Source of the DNA: CAXGTL01 sp964012725
GTDB lineage: Archaea > Nanobdellota > Nanobdellia > Woesearchaeales > CAXGTL01
Reading direction: 5' to 3'
Length of the DNA stretch: 13,535 bases
Assembly (NCBI GenBank): GCA_964012725.1
Contig: CAXGTL010000028.1
Span: 1-13,535 of the forward strand
Below, in pieces: positions 1 to 6,645 of the stretch (positions within the stretch are counted from its first letter, which is position 1; the number at the start of each line of letters is the position of its first letter). The position numbers and the translations under genes were made by a program. A model generated the notes under the pieces. It was not told where the DNA came from. It ran no database searches and was given only the letters and a program-made list of their open reading frames with translations.

Positions 1-52
1 CTGGTTTCCATTCCAAATGTCTTACCTTATCTCTTGGGATTATATGTACCAT
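1..52 (-). CDS. 5' end of a gene downstream of the MoxR-like ATPase (partial)
   Basis: An ATG on the minus strand at 52, four bases after the ATPase stop codon, opens a frame that runs off the window edge and reads MVHIIPRDKVRHLEWKP. No clear ribosome-binding site is visible, so translation probably depends on coupling to the ATPase. MoxR-type ATPases are very often followed by a von Willebrand factor A (VWA) domain protein that works with them, so a VWA partner is the natural guess. That is inference from context only, because too little sequence is visible to recognise a domain. Confidence 0.5.
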   Translation of the reverse strand, partial: MVHIIPRDKVRHLEWKP

Positions 53-56
53 TGTC

Positions 57-1757
57 TTATCTGATTATTGAATCAAGCCTATGCTCATATACACTTTTTT
101 GATCTTTTTTATCCTCATACAATTGTTTTATAGCTCCAAAACAATCTAAGTCTTCTTTTTGTTCCAATGCACTAGACACTTCTTCTTCATACATTTTACT
201 AAAATATTCAAGAACAACTAAGTCAGCTAAAGCACGAGATTGGATACAAACCTTAGCAGCACTTTCTGCTTGTTCACTTAACTGCATCATTCCGTTTTCA
301 AGTGTATTCATGTAAGCTTCAAACCCATTTTCTTGGCCAGCATAAACAGCTGCTTGATAAAAGAATTCCCTTAGTCCATATTTTTGTTCAACTTTCAAAT
401 CTTTATGCAATTCTGTATAAGCTGAACGAGCTTCATTAACAAGAGCTATCAAACTACCATGATCACTGCCTGTTATTGTTTTACTTTCAAGAATAATGCC
501 AATACTTGCTGTAGCATCATCAAGATCAACATCAGTTTCAAAAGTTTTATTCTTTATTCCTTTAATAAATGCCAGTAATCTGCTTAAATCTTGGATTTTT
601 CTAAGATCACGCCTTACAAAACTATGTTTTAGTTTGCTTTGTGAACTCAATATTTTTTGATAATTATTATCATCTCTAATTGAAAAATTAGGTGAATATC
701 CTCCTTGTTGAATAAGTTCCATGTTTCTATCATGAGTTTCTTTAGGATCATAACCAACAAATCCAATAGCAACATCTATAAATTCTCTTGTTTCACCATC
801 AAGTTCTGTTGGAAATTGTTTAGAATCAGTAACCAATGGATATATTTCTCTCCATCCACCTTGAACACCAGAACGTTTAGCAAATTCTTTCCAAAAGTTT
901 TCGTGTAAATTATCTACTAATCTTTTTTCTAACTGGCTTGAGCCAGCTTCTGCAACTCCATTTGGAAATTTGAATTTAAGGAATCTGTTTTCTCCTGCAA
1001 TATCTAATTCAATTCCTGCACTGTGAAGTGCATCAGGCGGGTTCATAGCAGCAACTATAGAAAGACCTTTAAGTCTTTCAGTTTTAGGAATAGGAATTCC
1101 TAGATAACCAGTATCACCATTAACATGAATTTTTCCATCAATAACTTGAAATGATTCTTGACAATCTCCTCTATTAATTTCATCAATAAATAATGCACCG
1201 TATTTCTTACATTTATCATGATCAACTCTTGTTTTTGGTACTCCATTTTCTAAAGTAGTTGTTGTAAATGGTTCAAAAACAGAACTACCAAGAACACCAC
1301 CACTTAATCTTATTGTATAATACCCTTCTGAACCAAAAATAGCATCAAAAACAGCTTCTGCACCATATGTTTTTCCTACTCCAGTAACACCTTCTTTAAG
1401 TACATGAAAATCATCAAAGAAAAGTGACGCAATGTCTATATCTTGAACAGTGATTTCAGTTGAATTAGGTGAATGAAGCATTCCTCTACCATCTAAGAAT
1501 TTTACATCAATGCTGTCATTCTCATCATCTTTTACTATTTGTAGATAAGGTGTAGGAGACACTACATCTTTTAATACATAATAAAGTGTTTCAATAAAAT
1601 GTTTTCTTAATTCTTTTTTGTCAGTTTCTTTAGGTAGAAATTTGTTTAAGCTAAATTCTATGAGATGTGATTTATTTCTAAATCTTCCATCTATAATAAA
1701 TTTATCTAGTGATTTTATTGTATCTTCTTCAATTGTTATACTAAGTTTCTTCTTCAT
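57..1757 (-). CDS. MoxR-like AAA+ ATPase with N-terminal ribbon-helix-helix domain
   Basis: A 566-residue AAA+ ATPase of the MoxR/AAA_5 (dynein-related) type. The ATPase core shows Walker A GVTGVGKT at residues 123-130, Walker B ALFIDEIN at 188-195, a sensor-1 segment AAMNPPD with N239, and a GENRFLKFKF segment (255-264) resembling the conserved RF motif of MoxR proteins. Residues 1-42 look like a ribbon-helix-helix (CopG/MetJ-type) DNA-binding unit: a KKLSITIEED strand, a helix, then the RNKSHLIEFSLNKFL helix. About 60 residues of linker join the two. MoxR proteins usually act as chaperone-like remodelers with a VWA partner; the next gene starts four bases downstream and could be that partner. 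A TATA box centred about 29 nt ahead of the ATG implies a leaderless mRNA. The fused DNA-binding segment is unusual for MoxR and suggests DNA targeting or autoregulation (inference). Confidence 0.85.
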   Translation of the reverse strand: MKKKLSITIEEDTIKSLDKFIIDGRFRNKSHLIEFSLNKFLPKETDKKELRKHFIETLYYVLKDVVSPTPYLQIVKDDENDSIDVKFLDGRGMLHSPNSTEITVQDIDIASLFFDDFHVLKEGVTGVGKTYGAEAVFDAIFGSEGYYTIRLSGGVLGSSVFEPFTTTTLENGVPKTRVDHDKCKKYGALFIDEINRGDCQESFQVIDGKIHVNGDTGYLGIPIPKTERLKGLSIVAAMNPPDALHSAGIELDIAGENRFLKFKFPNGVAEAGSSQLEKRLVDNLHENFWKEFAKRSGVQGGWREIYPLVTDSKQFPTELDGETREFIDVAIGFVGYDPKETHDRNMELIQQGGYSPNFSIRDDNNYQKILSSQSKLKHSFVRRDLRKIQDLSRLLAFIKGIKNKTFETDVDLDDATASIGIILESKTITGSDHGSLIALVNEARSAYTELHKDLKVEQKYGLREFFYQAAVYAGQENGFEAYMNTLENGMMQLSEQAESAAKVCIQSRALADLVVLEYFSKMYEEEVSSALEQKEDLDCFGAIKQLYEDKKDQKSVYEHRLDSIIR

Positions 1758-1782
1758 ACTATAAAGTAGGATAAGGTAGAGG

Positions 1783-1797
1783 TATATAAATGTTTCG
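1783..1797 (-). promoter_or_regulatory. Archaeal promoter of the AAA+ ATPase gene (leaderless)
   Basis: On the minus strand the sequence reads CGAAACA (BRE-like) followed by TTTATATA. The TATA centre lies about 29 nt before the ATG at 1757, so transcription should begin at or next to the start codon. Confidence 0.65.
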
Positions 1798-1824
1798 TTT
1801 TTGTTACTACTATTTGATAACTAA

Positions 1825-1844
1825 ATTGTGCAGGTGCACACAAT
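1825..1844. promoter_or_regulatory. Palindrome between divergent promoters, possible operator
   Basis: ATTGTG at 1825-1830 mirrors CACAAT at 1839-1844, and the centre contains the perfect inverted repeat GTGCA-GG-TGCAC (1828-1839). It lies between the minus-strand ATPase promoter and a plus-strand TATA box at 1864. It is GC-richer than its surroundings. Binding by the ribbon-helix-helix segment of the adjacent ATPase is possible but is inference. Confidence 0.4.
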
Positions 1845-1863
1845 TCAAAAAACTCCAACAAGA

Positions 1864-2046
1864 TTTATATATCACTTAATCCTATAATTAATATAATAGG
1901 TAAAACCTAAGGTTCAATTTGTTTACATTGAGTTTTGCGCCTGATTTTATAAAAACCATGCGTGAAAGTAGAAAACTCAAGAAAACGCATTAGAAGCTCT
2001 AAATGCAGAATTCTAATGTTTCAATGAATTAACTACTAATTAGTAG
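1864..2046 (+). ncRNA. Possible structured non-coding RNA with its own promoter
   Basis: No ORF of note lies in this 334-nt gap between genes. A TATA-like TTTATATAT at 1864-1872 could start transcription near 1893-1898. Downstream come AGGT-aaa-ACCT, a 9-bp perfect stem TTGAGTTTT (1928-1936) with AAAACTCAA (1972-1980), an 8-bp perfect stem CATTAGAA (1988-1995) with TTCTAATG (2011-2018), and the fully self-complementary CTACTAATTAGTAG (2033-2046). The hairpins are seen directly; that they form one RNA is inference. I could not fit a tRNA or a C/D-box sRNA. The last palindrome could instead be an operator for the promoter at 2062. Confidence 0.3.
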
Positions 2047-2054
2047 GTCCATAC

Positions 2055-2069
2055 AGAAACATTTATAAA
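2055..2069 (+). promoter_or_regulatory. Promoter of the 2092-3341 gene set (leaderless)
   Basis: AGAAAC (BRE-like) is followed by TTTATAAA at 2062-2069, centred about 26 nt ahead of the ATG at 2092. This spacing predicts a leaderless transcript beginning at that ATG. Confidence 0.6.
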
Positions 2070-2091
2070 GAATATATAGTTCTTTTTATAT

Positions 2092-2305
2092 ATGGTTAAT
2101 GGAAATGATAGTAAAAGTTTAGTAGTACATGTTCAATATGTAATAAAGCAGAAAGTAAGATTCATATTAGTAAAGCATCCATGGTTATTTAAGTAGATGG
2201 TGTTTTGAAACATATTATGCAGATCATCCTGACATGCTAAAGATTATAAAAGGATTACAATTTAAACATCCAACATGTGATGGTTTATATCCAGTAGATA
2301 TGTAA
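2092..2305 (+). pseudogene. Frameshifted small zinc-ribbon-like gene
   Basis: A properly spaced promoter leads to an ATG at 2092 (MVNGNDSK), but the frame ends at 2196 in residues that look non-coding. The next frame (2115-2186) reads STCSICNKAESKIHISKA, with a CxxC knuckle. The third frame (2174-2305) reads WCFETYYADHPDMLKIIKG and continues to KHPTCDGLYPVDM and TAA. Joined across two indels this gives one protein of about 70 residues with several Cys and His residues, like a small zinc ribbon. The second CxxC appears as C-x-x-T. The gene is either decayed or carries sequencing indels. The frames are seen directly; the reconstruction and zinc binding are inference. The gene after it starts 20 nt downstream, so the promoter probably still serves that gene. 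Confidence 0.5.
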
Positions 2306-2325
2306 TAATAAAGGAAAAATATAAA

Positions 2326-2721
2326 ATGGAAAAACAATACCAAATAAAATCAGGAAAGGATTCTATTCCTAGAAGTATGTATGATCTATTATGGAATGGT
2401 GGACCTAGTGTCTTTTTTTTAAAAGGAGATAGAGTTAATCCAGTTGCAGTAAAATCTAATAGAGTAGCTATTTTTGATAAATATAGAGGATTTGAAGTAG
2501 ATCTTGAAACAGAGATAATTTTTTCTACAGAACAAAGACCTAAAAGAAATGAAACTGTGGGTGTTAAAAGATACCTTGTTGTAACAGATCTTGATAAAGA
2601 TGGCCTTGTTGATGCAACTATAGAAGAATTTAAAAGACAAGATATTCATTTAGAAAATGATCCTATTTTAATGGAAGAATTTTATAGTGCAGGTATAAGT
2701 GGATTAGAAAAAGAATATTAA
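2326..2721 (+). CDS. Hypothetical protein with an EF-hand-like loop
   Basis: A 131-residue soluble protein that I do not recognise as a family. There is no signal peptide or membrane segment. The first 80 residues look like mixed beta structure (for example PSVFFLKGDRVNPVAVKSNR). Residues 88-96 read DLDKDGLVD, matching the DxDxDGxxD calcium-binding loop pattern of EF-hand-like proteins, followed by an acidic helix. A single such loop can be coincidental. A weak ribosome-binding site (AAAGGA) lies about 11 nt ahead of the ATG. The gene sits 20 nt after the frameshifted zinc-ribbon gene and 11 nt before the phosphoesterase, so these probably share one transcript from the promoter at 2062. Confidence 0.75.
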   Translation: MEKQYQIKSGKDSIPRSMYDLLWNGGPSVFFLKGDRVNPVAVKSNRVAIFDKYRGFEVDLETEIIFSTEQRPKRNETVGVKRYLVVTDLDKDGLVDATIEEFKRQDIHLENDPILMEEFYSAGISGLEKEY

Positions 2722-2732
2722 TAAGATAAAAA

Positions 2733-3341
2733 ATGAAAATACTAGCAGCCGGTGACATACACGGCGACATAAACCTTGCAAAGAGTTTAGCAGAAAGAGC
2801 TGTTAAAGAAGAAGTAGACTATGTTATAATCTGCGGTGACATAACATATGGAGATATGTCAACTACACACTTAATAAAACCGTTTGTTGAAAGAAATCTA
2901 AAAGTGTTTATCATACCAGGCAATCATGAATCAATTGCAACAACTGGTTTCTTATCAGAGCTTTATGGAATAAAGAATTTACATGGATATGCAATTTCTT
3001 CTAATAATGTAGGTGTATTTGGAGCAGGTGGAGCAACAAATGTTGGACCAGCACCAATAGTTACAGAAGAAGAATTATTTGGTTTATTAGATAAAGGCCA
3101 TGATAAAATAAAAGATTTACAAAAAAAGATAATGGTTACACATATGCATCCATCTGAATCATTAATGGGCCAGTTATCTGAGTTCGTACCACCAAGTACT
3201 GCTGTTAAAAAAGCAATTGACACTTTTAAACCAAACATTTTACTATGTTCTCATGTTCATGAAGCAGAAGGAATAGAAGAAATGATTGGTAATACTAAGG
3301 TTATTAATGTTGGTAAGAAAGGAAAAATTATTGAACTTTAA
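2733..3341 (+). CDS. Calcineurin-like metallophosphoesterase
   Basis: A 202-residue protein consisting of one metallophosphoesterase domain. The metal-binding motifs appear in the expected order: GDIHGD (D8, H10), CGDIT (D36), GNHE (N64, H65), THMH (H137, H139) and SHVHEAEG (H174, H176). Members of this superfamily hydrolyse phosphomonoesters or phosphodiesters using a dinuclear metal centre. The compact length and the ending VINVGKKG resemble the small YfcE/MJ0936-like phosphodiesterase group, but the substrate cannot be read from sequence. It is the last gene of the plus-strand set, 11 nt behind the EF-hand-like gene. No good ribosome-binding site precedes the ATG, which fits translational coupling. 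Confidence 0.9.
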   Translation: MKILAAGDIHGDINLAKSLAERAVKEEVDYVIICGDITYGDMSTTHLIKPFVERNLKVFIIPGNHESIATTGFLSELYGIKNLHGYAISSNNVGVFGAGGATNVGPAPIVTEEELFGLLDKGHDKIKDLQKKIMVTHMHPSESLMGQLSEFVPPSTAVKKAIDTFKPNILLCSHVHEAEGIEEMIGNTKVINVGKKGKIIEL

Positions 3342-3367
3342 GTTTTCCAAAATTTTAAAATTTAATT

Positions 3368-3547
3368 TCAATTCATAAGATATTCTACTTCTCTTAATAA
3401 TGATTCGTGTTCACTTTTACGAGTTTCTGATAAAATACCACAATAAAAATCTCTTATTTCTATTCTATCTTCTTGTGTGAATTGTATACCCATTAAATAA
3501 GCACATTCTTCTGAAGTAAACATCAATTGTTCAAGTTCATTTATCAT
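3368..3547 (-). CDS. Small hypothetical protein (59 aa)
   Basis: A short minus-strand frame starting MINELEQLMF and ending LREVEYLMN. Its support is a strong archaeal ribosome-binding site, AGGTGA at 3555-3560, seven bases ahead of the ATG, plus a charged, helix-rich composition with balanced acidic and basic residues (TSEECAYLMG, TQEDRIEIRDFYCG). It fills what would otherwise be a 290-nt gap between the phosphoesterase and the 169-aa gene. A TATA-like element at about 3616-3624 on the minus strand could drive it separately. I do not recognise the family. The predicted fold is two or three helices, and no signal peptide is present. Confidence 0.65.
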   Translation of the reverse strand: MINELEQLMFTSEECAYLMGIQFTQEDRIEIRDFYCGILSETRKSEHESLLREVEYLMN

Positions 3548-3554
3548 TTTATTT

Positions 3555-3560
3555 TCACCT
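3555..3560 (-). promoter_or_regulatory. Ribosome-binding site of the 59-aa gene
   Basis: AGGTGA on the minus strand, seven bases before the ATG at 3547. It matches the archaeal 16S 3' end (complement of TCACCT) and is the main evidence that the short frame is translated. Confidence 0.65.
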
Positions 3561-3633
3561 TATTATATAATATAAAGTAATAAACAGAGACACTTTAAAA
3601 ACATTTCGATTACAATATATAAAGTATATACTT

Positions 3634-4143
3634 TTAGTGTAATTTTGGATTTGTAAAATATAAATATAACATATCCTCTTTTCTTTGTTGTTCTAAATGT
3701 AAAGGAAAATCAGAAAAATCTATTGTCCTTAATATTGAATCATTATCATAAATCTTATAAAACTTTCGTGGTTTATCAGAATCATAAATTAATTTTAGAT
3801 CTAAACAAAAAGTTATTTCTCTTTTATTGTTAAGAACAAATTGATGTAAAATATCTTTTGTAAATCTCATCACACAGATACTTAATTTTCCACCAATTAA
3901 GTGAATCAGATTATATTTTTCAATAATATCTTTAGAAACTAAATCACTTACTTCTCCAAATGCACTAAATTCATGTACTCCTTCATAAGATTCACGTTCT
4001 GACCCATCCATATTATAAAAAAAATATTTCTGGTTTTTTGGAATGGTGTTTACTTTTCTTCCAATATCATCTAAATAAATAGTATCTCCATAATTAAAAG
4101 CATGAATAAAAGCAAACATTTCATGCATATTTGTATCTCTCAT
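3634..4143 (-). CDS. Hypothetical protein (169 aa)
   Basis: I do not recognise this protein. It is soluble, rich in aromatic and charged residues, and has neither a signal peptide nor a membrane segment. Segments such as GDTIYLDDIGRKV and EITFCLDLKLIYD suggest alternating strands, and it ends with a helix-like HLEQQRKEDMLYLYF. The start is uncertain. Methionines occur at residues 1, 6 and 9, and a TATA-like TTTATGTATA (4145-4154 on the minus strand) is only two bases from the first ATG. A leaderless start near the ninth residue (4119) fits the usual TATA spacing better. The gene begins 33 nt after the rtcB stop and probably has this promoter of its own. Confidence 0.7.
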   Translation of the reverse strand: MRDTNMHEMFAFIHAFNYGDTIYLDDIGRKVNTIPKNQKYFFYNMDGSERESYEGVHEFSAFGEVSDLVSKDIIEKYNLIHLIGGKLSICVMRFTKDILHQFVLNNKREITFCLDLKLIYDSDKPRKFYKIYDNDSILRTIDFSDFPLHLEQQRKEDMLYLYFTNPKLH

Positions 4144-4176
4144 ATATACATAAAGAACTAAAATTAATTTAAAAGC

Positions 4177-5595
4177 TTAACCCTTAATCACACCCAAAGG
4201 CACTACCCTGACAACTGTCTTACCAATACCTAATGAATCAGATACTCTGATAACTTCGTCAATGTCTTTATATGCTTGAGGTGCTTCCTCTGCAATACCT
4301 TTCCAAGATGCACCTTTTAAGAATATGTCTTTTTGCTCCATTTGTTTTTTAATTTGTTCTCCTCTGAAGTTTCTTAACATTTCAGACCTAGAAGCAACTC
4401 TTCCTGCACCATGTGCAGTTGAAGCAAAGCTTAGTTCTTCTGCTTGTTTTGTACCAACTAAAACATAAGACGCAGTTCCCATTGAACCAGGTATAAGTAC
4501 TGGTTGACCTGTTTTTTGATATATTTGTGGCAATTCTTCCCTACCAGGACCAAAAGATCTAGTTGCACCTTTTCTATGAACACATAGTTCTTTTGTTTTA
4601 CCATCTACTTGGTGTTTCTCAATCTTAGCAATATTATGACAAACATCGTAAACAACATTTGCTTCTGAATCTTTACCAAATATCTTTTGTAATGATTCTC
4701 TAATCCAATGTGTTATCATTTGTTTGTTTGCAAATGCAAAATTACCAGCAGCACCCATTGCATTCAAATATTTTTGACCTAAATCTGATTGAATTGGAGC
4801 ATTTATTAATTGTCTATCTGGTAAATCTTTAATACCATATTTTTGTTCCATTTCTTTTATATAATCACTAGCAACTTGATGACCTAAACCTCTAGAACCA
4901 CAGTGTACCATTATCACAACATTATCTTTATTATCTAACATAAAAGTTTTAGCAAGTTCTGGTTTATAGATTTGGTCAATCTTTTGTATTTCTAAAAAAT
5001 GATTACCAGCACCTAATGAACCTAACTGAGGCATTCCTCTTTGCATTGCTCTTTCACTTATAGCATTTGGATCATTTGGTAAACAACCATGGTCTTCTGT
5101 ATGTTCATAATCTTGTTTAACACCATAGCCTTGTTCAACTGCCCATTTTGTTCCACCAGCTAATACTTCTGTTAATTCTTCTTTAGAAAATCTTTTTTTA
5201 CCTTTTTTACCAACACCTGCTGGGATATTGTCAAATAATAAATTAATTACTTCTTTTCTTTTCTTCATCATATCATCTACAGATATATTAGTGGACAATA
5301 GTCTAACACTACAATTAATATCATAACCTACGCCACCTGGTGAGATTATACCTTTTTTCATGTCAAACGCTGCAACACCACCTATTGGGAAACCATATCC
5401 TTGATGAGCATCTGGCATAACATAAGATGCTTTTTGTATTCCTTTTAAACATGCAACATTCTTAGCTTGGTCAAGACTTTTATCTCTTTTAATTAAATTC
5501 ATTAATTTTTCAGAAGCATATACTATTGCAGGTACTTTCATGTTACCTGTTTTTTCTATCTCCCAAATAAACTCAGATTTTTTTTTAATTTCCAT
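4177..5595 (-). CDS. rtcB: RNA-splicing ligase RtcB
   Basis: A 472-residue 3'-phosphate/5'-OH RNA ligase that joins tRNA exons (and other cleaved RNAs) using GTP and Mn2+. The metal site residues are visible: D92 and C95 in GGVGYDINCS, N198 and H199 in GAGNHFLEI, H231 in VMVHCGSRG-like context (IMVHCGSRGLGHQ), and H320 in DVCHNIAK. The histidine that becomes guanylylated is H395 in STAHGAGR, equivalent to H404 of Pyrococcus RtcB, and the terminal lysine of VVPLGVIKG is present. GSMGTASYVLVG forms part of the GTP pocket. Length is normal and no intein interrupts the protein, unlike in some archaea. The ribosome-binding site AAGGTGAT lies just before the ATG, with a TATA box at 5631-5640. Archease, its activator, is encoded two genes upstream on the same strand. 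Confidence 0.97.
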   Translation of the reverse strand: MEIKKKSEFIWEIEKTGNMKVPAIVYASEKLMNLIKRDKSLDQAKNVACLKGIQKASYVMPDAHQGYGFPIGGVAAFDMKKGIISPGGVGYDINCSVRLLSTNISVDDMMKKRKEVINLLFDNIPAGVGKKGKKRFSKEELTEVLAGGTKWAVEQGYGVKQDYEHTEDHGCLPNDPNAISERAMQRGMPQLGSLGAGNHFLEIQKIDQIYKPELAKTFMLDNKDNVVIMVHCGSRGLGHQVASDYIKEMEQKYGIKDLPDRQLINAPIQSDLGQKYLNAMGAAGNFAFANKQMITHWIRESLQKIFGKDSEANVVYDVCHNIAKIEKHQVDGKTKELCVHRKGATRSFGPGREELPQIYQKTGQPVLIPGSMGTASYVLVGTKQAEELSFASTAHGAGRVASRSEMLRNFRGEQIKKQMEQKDIFLKGASWKGIAEEAPQAYKDIDEVIRVSDSLGIGKTVVRVVPLGVIKG

Positions 5596-5598
5596 TGA

Positions 5599-5640
5599 AT
5601 CACCTTCTTAGTATAGAAATCTTAGATTAATATATAAAGT
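5599..5640 (-). promoter_or_regulatory. rtcB promoter and ribosome-binding site
   Basis: Minus-strand ACTTTATATA at 5631-5640 is a TATA box, predicting a start near 5608. AAGGTGAT at 5599-5606 is a strong ribosome-binding site three bases from the ATG. rtcB can therefore be transcribed separately from the archease gene. Confidence 0.55.
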
Positions 5641-5654
5641 TTGCTGAATAATAT

Positions 5655-6101
5655 TTATAATAATTCATAAGTAACAATAGGACTAGAGGAATATAACTCA
5701 GGATTTGTATATCTTTCATAAAAGCCTAATGGTATTTCATCAATCGTAACTATATTAGAACCTAGTTTTTTGTCTGAATTCTTTTTTGTTTTTGTCTTAG
5801 ATCCTGAAAGATGGATGTTAACCCATCTTCTATCATAAACAACTTCAATGTTAGGATTATCAATATTTTCAGGAAGTTCATCTGTGTTAAAAAGAGTTAA
5901 TGTTGCATTATCTTTGTATAGTTTTCTTAATTCTCTATTGATAATTATTTCTCCAACACTAATCCCATTATCTTTATACTCCGGATTATAAAATATTTGA
6001 AAATAATGTTTATCTCCTTCATGGCCTATTAAGAATAATCTTATACCACATTTACTGAATTCTTTTAGAATTTTGCTTTTTAGATTTTCTATCCCATTCA
6101 T
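5655..6101 (-). CDS. Hypothetical protein between archease and RtcB (148 aa)
   Basis: An unrecognised soluble protein starting MNGIENLKSKILKEF. The frame is open further upstream to 6173, but that extension lies inside the archease gene. The ATG at 6101 follows the archease stop by 10 nt and has an AAGGTAA ribosome-binding site overlapping that stop codon, so I chose it. The N-terminal half appears to be alpha/beta (GIRLFLIGHEGDKHYFQIFY). A basic Lys/Ser/Thr-rich stretch (SGSKTKTKKNSDKK) follows, and the protein ends in a Tyr/Pro/Ser-rich tail. Its position between archease and RtcB suggests, but does not show, a link to RNA ligation or tRNA processing. The basic patch is compatible with RNA contact (inference). 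Confidence 0.75.
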   Translation of the reverse strand: MNGIENLKSKILKEFSKCGIRLFLIGHEGDKHYFQIFYNPEYKDNGISVGEIIINRELRKLYKDNATLTLFNTDELPENIDNPNIEVVYDRRWVNIHLSGSKTKTKKNSDKKLGSNIVTIDEIPLGFYERYTNPELYSSSPIVTYELL

Positions 6102-6111
6102 TACTATTACC

Positions 6112-6537
6112 TTACAAATCAACAACAACTTGAACAACAAACTGTTCTTTTTGTTTTTTAACAAACATTTCATTATAAGTCACTGCTTTGACTTCGCCAT
6201 GTATTGCATAGCCTTGTAAATCAGTATCACCAACAACTTCTGCAAATAACACAAACTTACCATTTGCTTTACTTATCTTTAAACCAATGACTTTGTGTAA
6301 GAAAAAGGTTTCTGCATCTAATAAGAATAATAATTCTTCTAAAAAATTGTACAATAATGATTCTTGATTATCAGCTTTTACTTCGATCTTCTTTGTAACC
6401 TTTGGCTTGATCTTATCTGTCTCAAACATTACACTAAACATAGCTAAAGCTGCGTTTGAGAATGCTTCATCCAATGTTTTGCCGAATGCTTGGAACTTTG
6501 CATCTGCTGTGTGTTCTAGGAATTTGTATTTTTCCAT
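6112..6537 (-). CDS. Archease (RtcB activator)
   Basis: A 141-residue archease. These small proteins activate RtcB by promoting its guanylylation and allowing multiple turnovers. Family hallmarks are the N-terminal EHTADAKFQAFGKTLDEAF with metal-binding D12, the central NQESLLYNFLEELLFLLDAE helix region, VKAVTYNEM, and the C-terminal VVVDL with D140. Length matches the family. RtcB is encoded two genes downstream on the same strand, the linkage known from many archaea and bacteria, here with one unknown gene between. A TATA box centred about 26 nt before the ATG indicates a leaderless mRNA. Confidence 0.95.
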   Translation of the reverse strand: MEKYKFLEHTADAKFQAFGKTLDEAFSNAALAMFSVMFETDKIKPKVTKKIEVKADNQESLLYNFLEELLFLLDAETFFLHKVIGLKISKANGKFVLFAEVVGDTDLQGYAIHGEVKAVTYNEMFVKKQKEQFVVQVVVDL

Positions 6538-6556
6538 ATTATTGTTATTATTGGAT

Positions 6557-6570
6557 GTTATATATATAAT
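6557..6570 (-). promoter_or_regulatory. Archease promoter (leaderless)
   Basis: Minus-strand ATTATATATATAAC is centred about 26 nt upstream of the ATG at 6537, so the transcript should begin at the start codon. Two copies of TGTTCAC (6602-6608, 6617-6623) lie upstream and could be regulator sites; that is speculative. Confidence 0.6.
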
Positions 6571-6645
6571 TTGTTGTTAAACTCATCTGATGAAACCCTT
6601 TTGTTCACCTACTCAATGTTCACAAAATGACTAATTGGCTATGAC

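Noticed and set aside
1909..1922. GGTTCAATT, resembling a tRNA T-loop
   Set aside because: The flanking bases do not form the 5-bp T stem and no acceptor or anticodon arm can be found.
2092..2196. Transposase fragment (HVQYVIKQKVRF slightly resembles IS200 TnpA)
   Set aside because: The neighbouring frames give a better continuous zinc-ribbon-like reading and there is no HUH motif or catalytic tyrosine.
4177..5595. Intein in RtcB
   Set aside because: The protein has normal length and runs without interruption through the Cys95 and His395 regions.
6102..6173. N-terminal extension of the 148-aa protein
   Set aside because: These 24 residues lie inside the archease gene in another frame; the ATG at 6101 has a ribosome-binding site and the proper spacing after the archease stop.
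6587..6593. CTGATGA, resembling a hammerhead core or C box
   Set aside because: No GAAA or pairing stems follow within range and no D box (CTGA) lies at a suitable distance.
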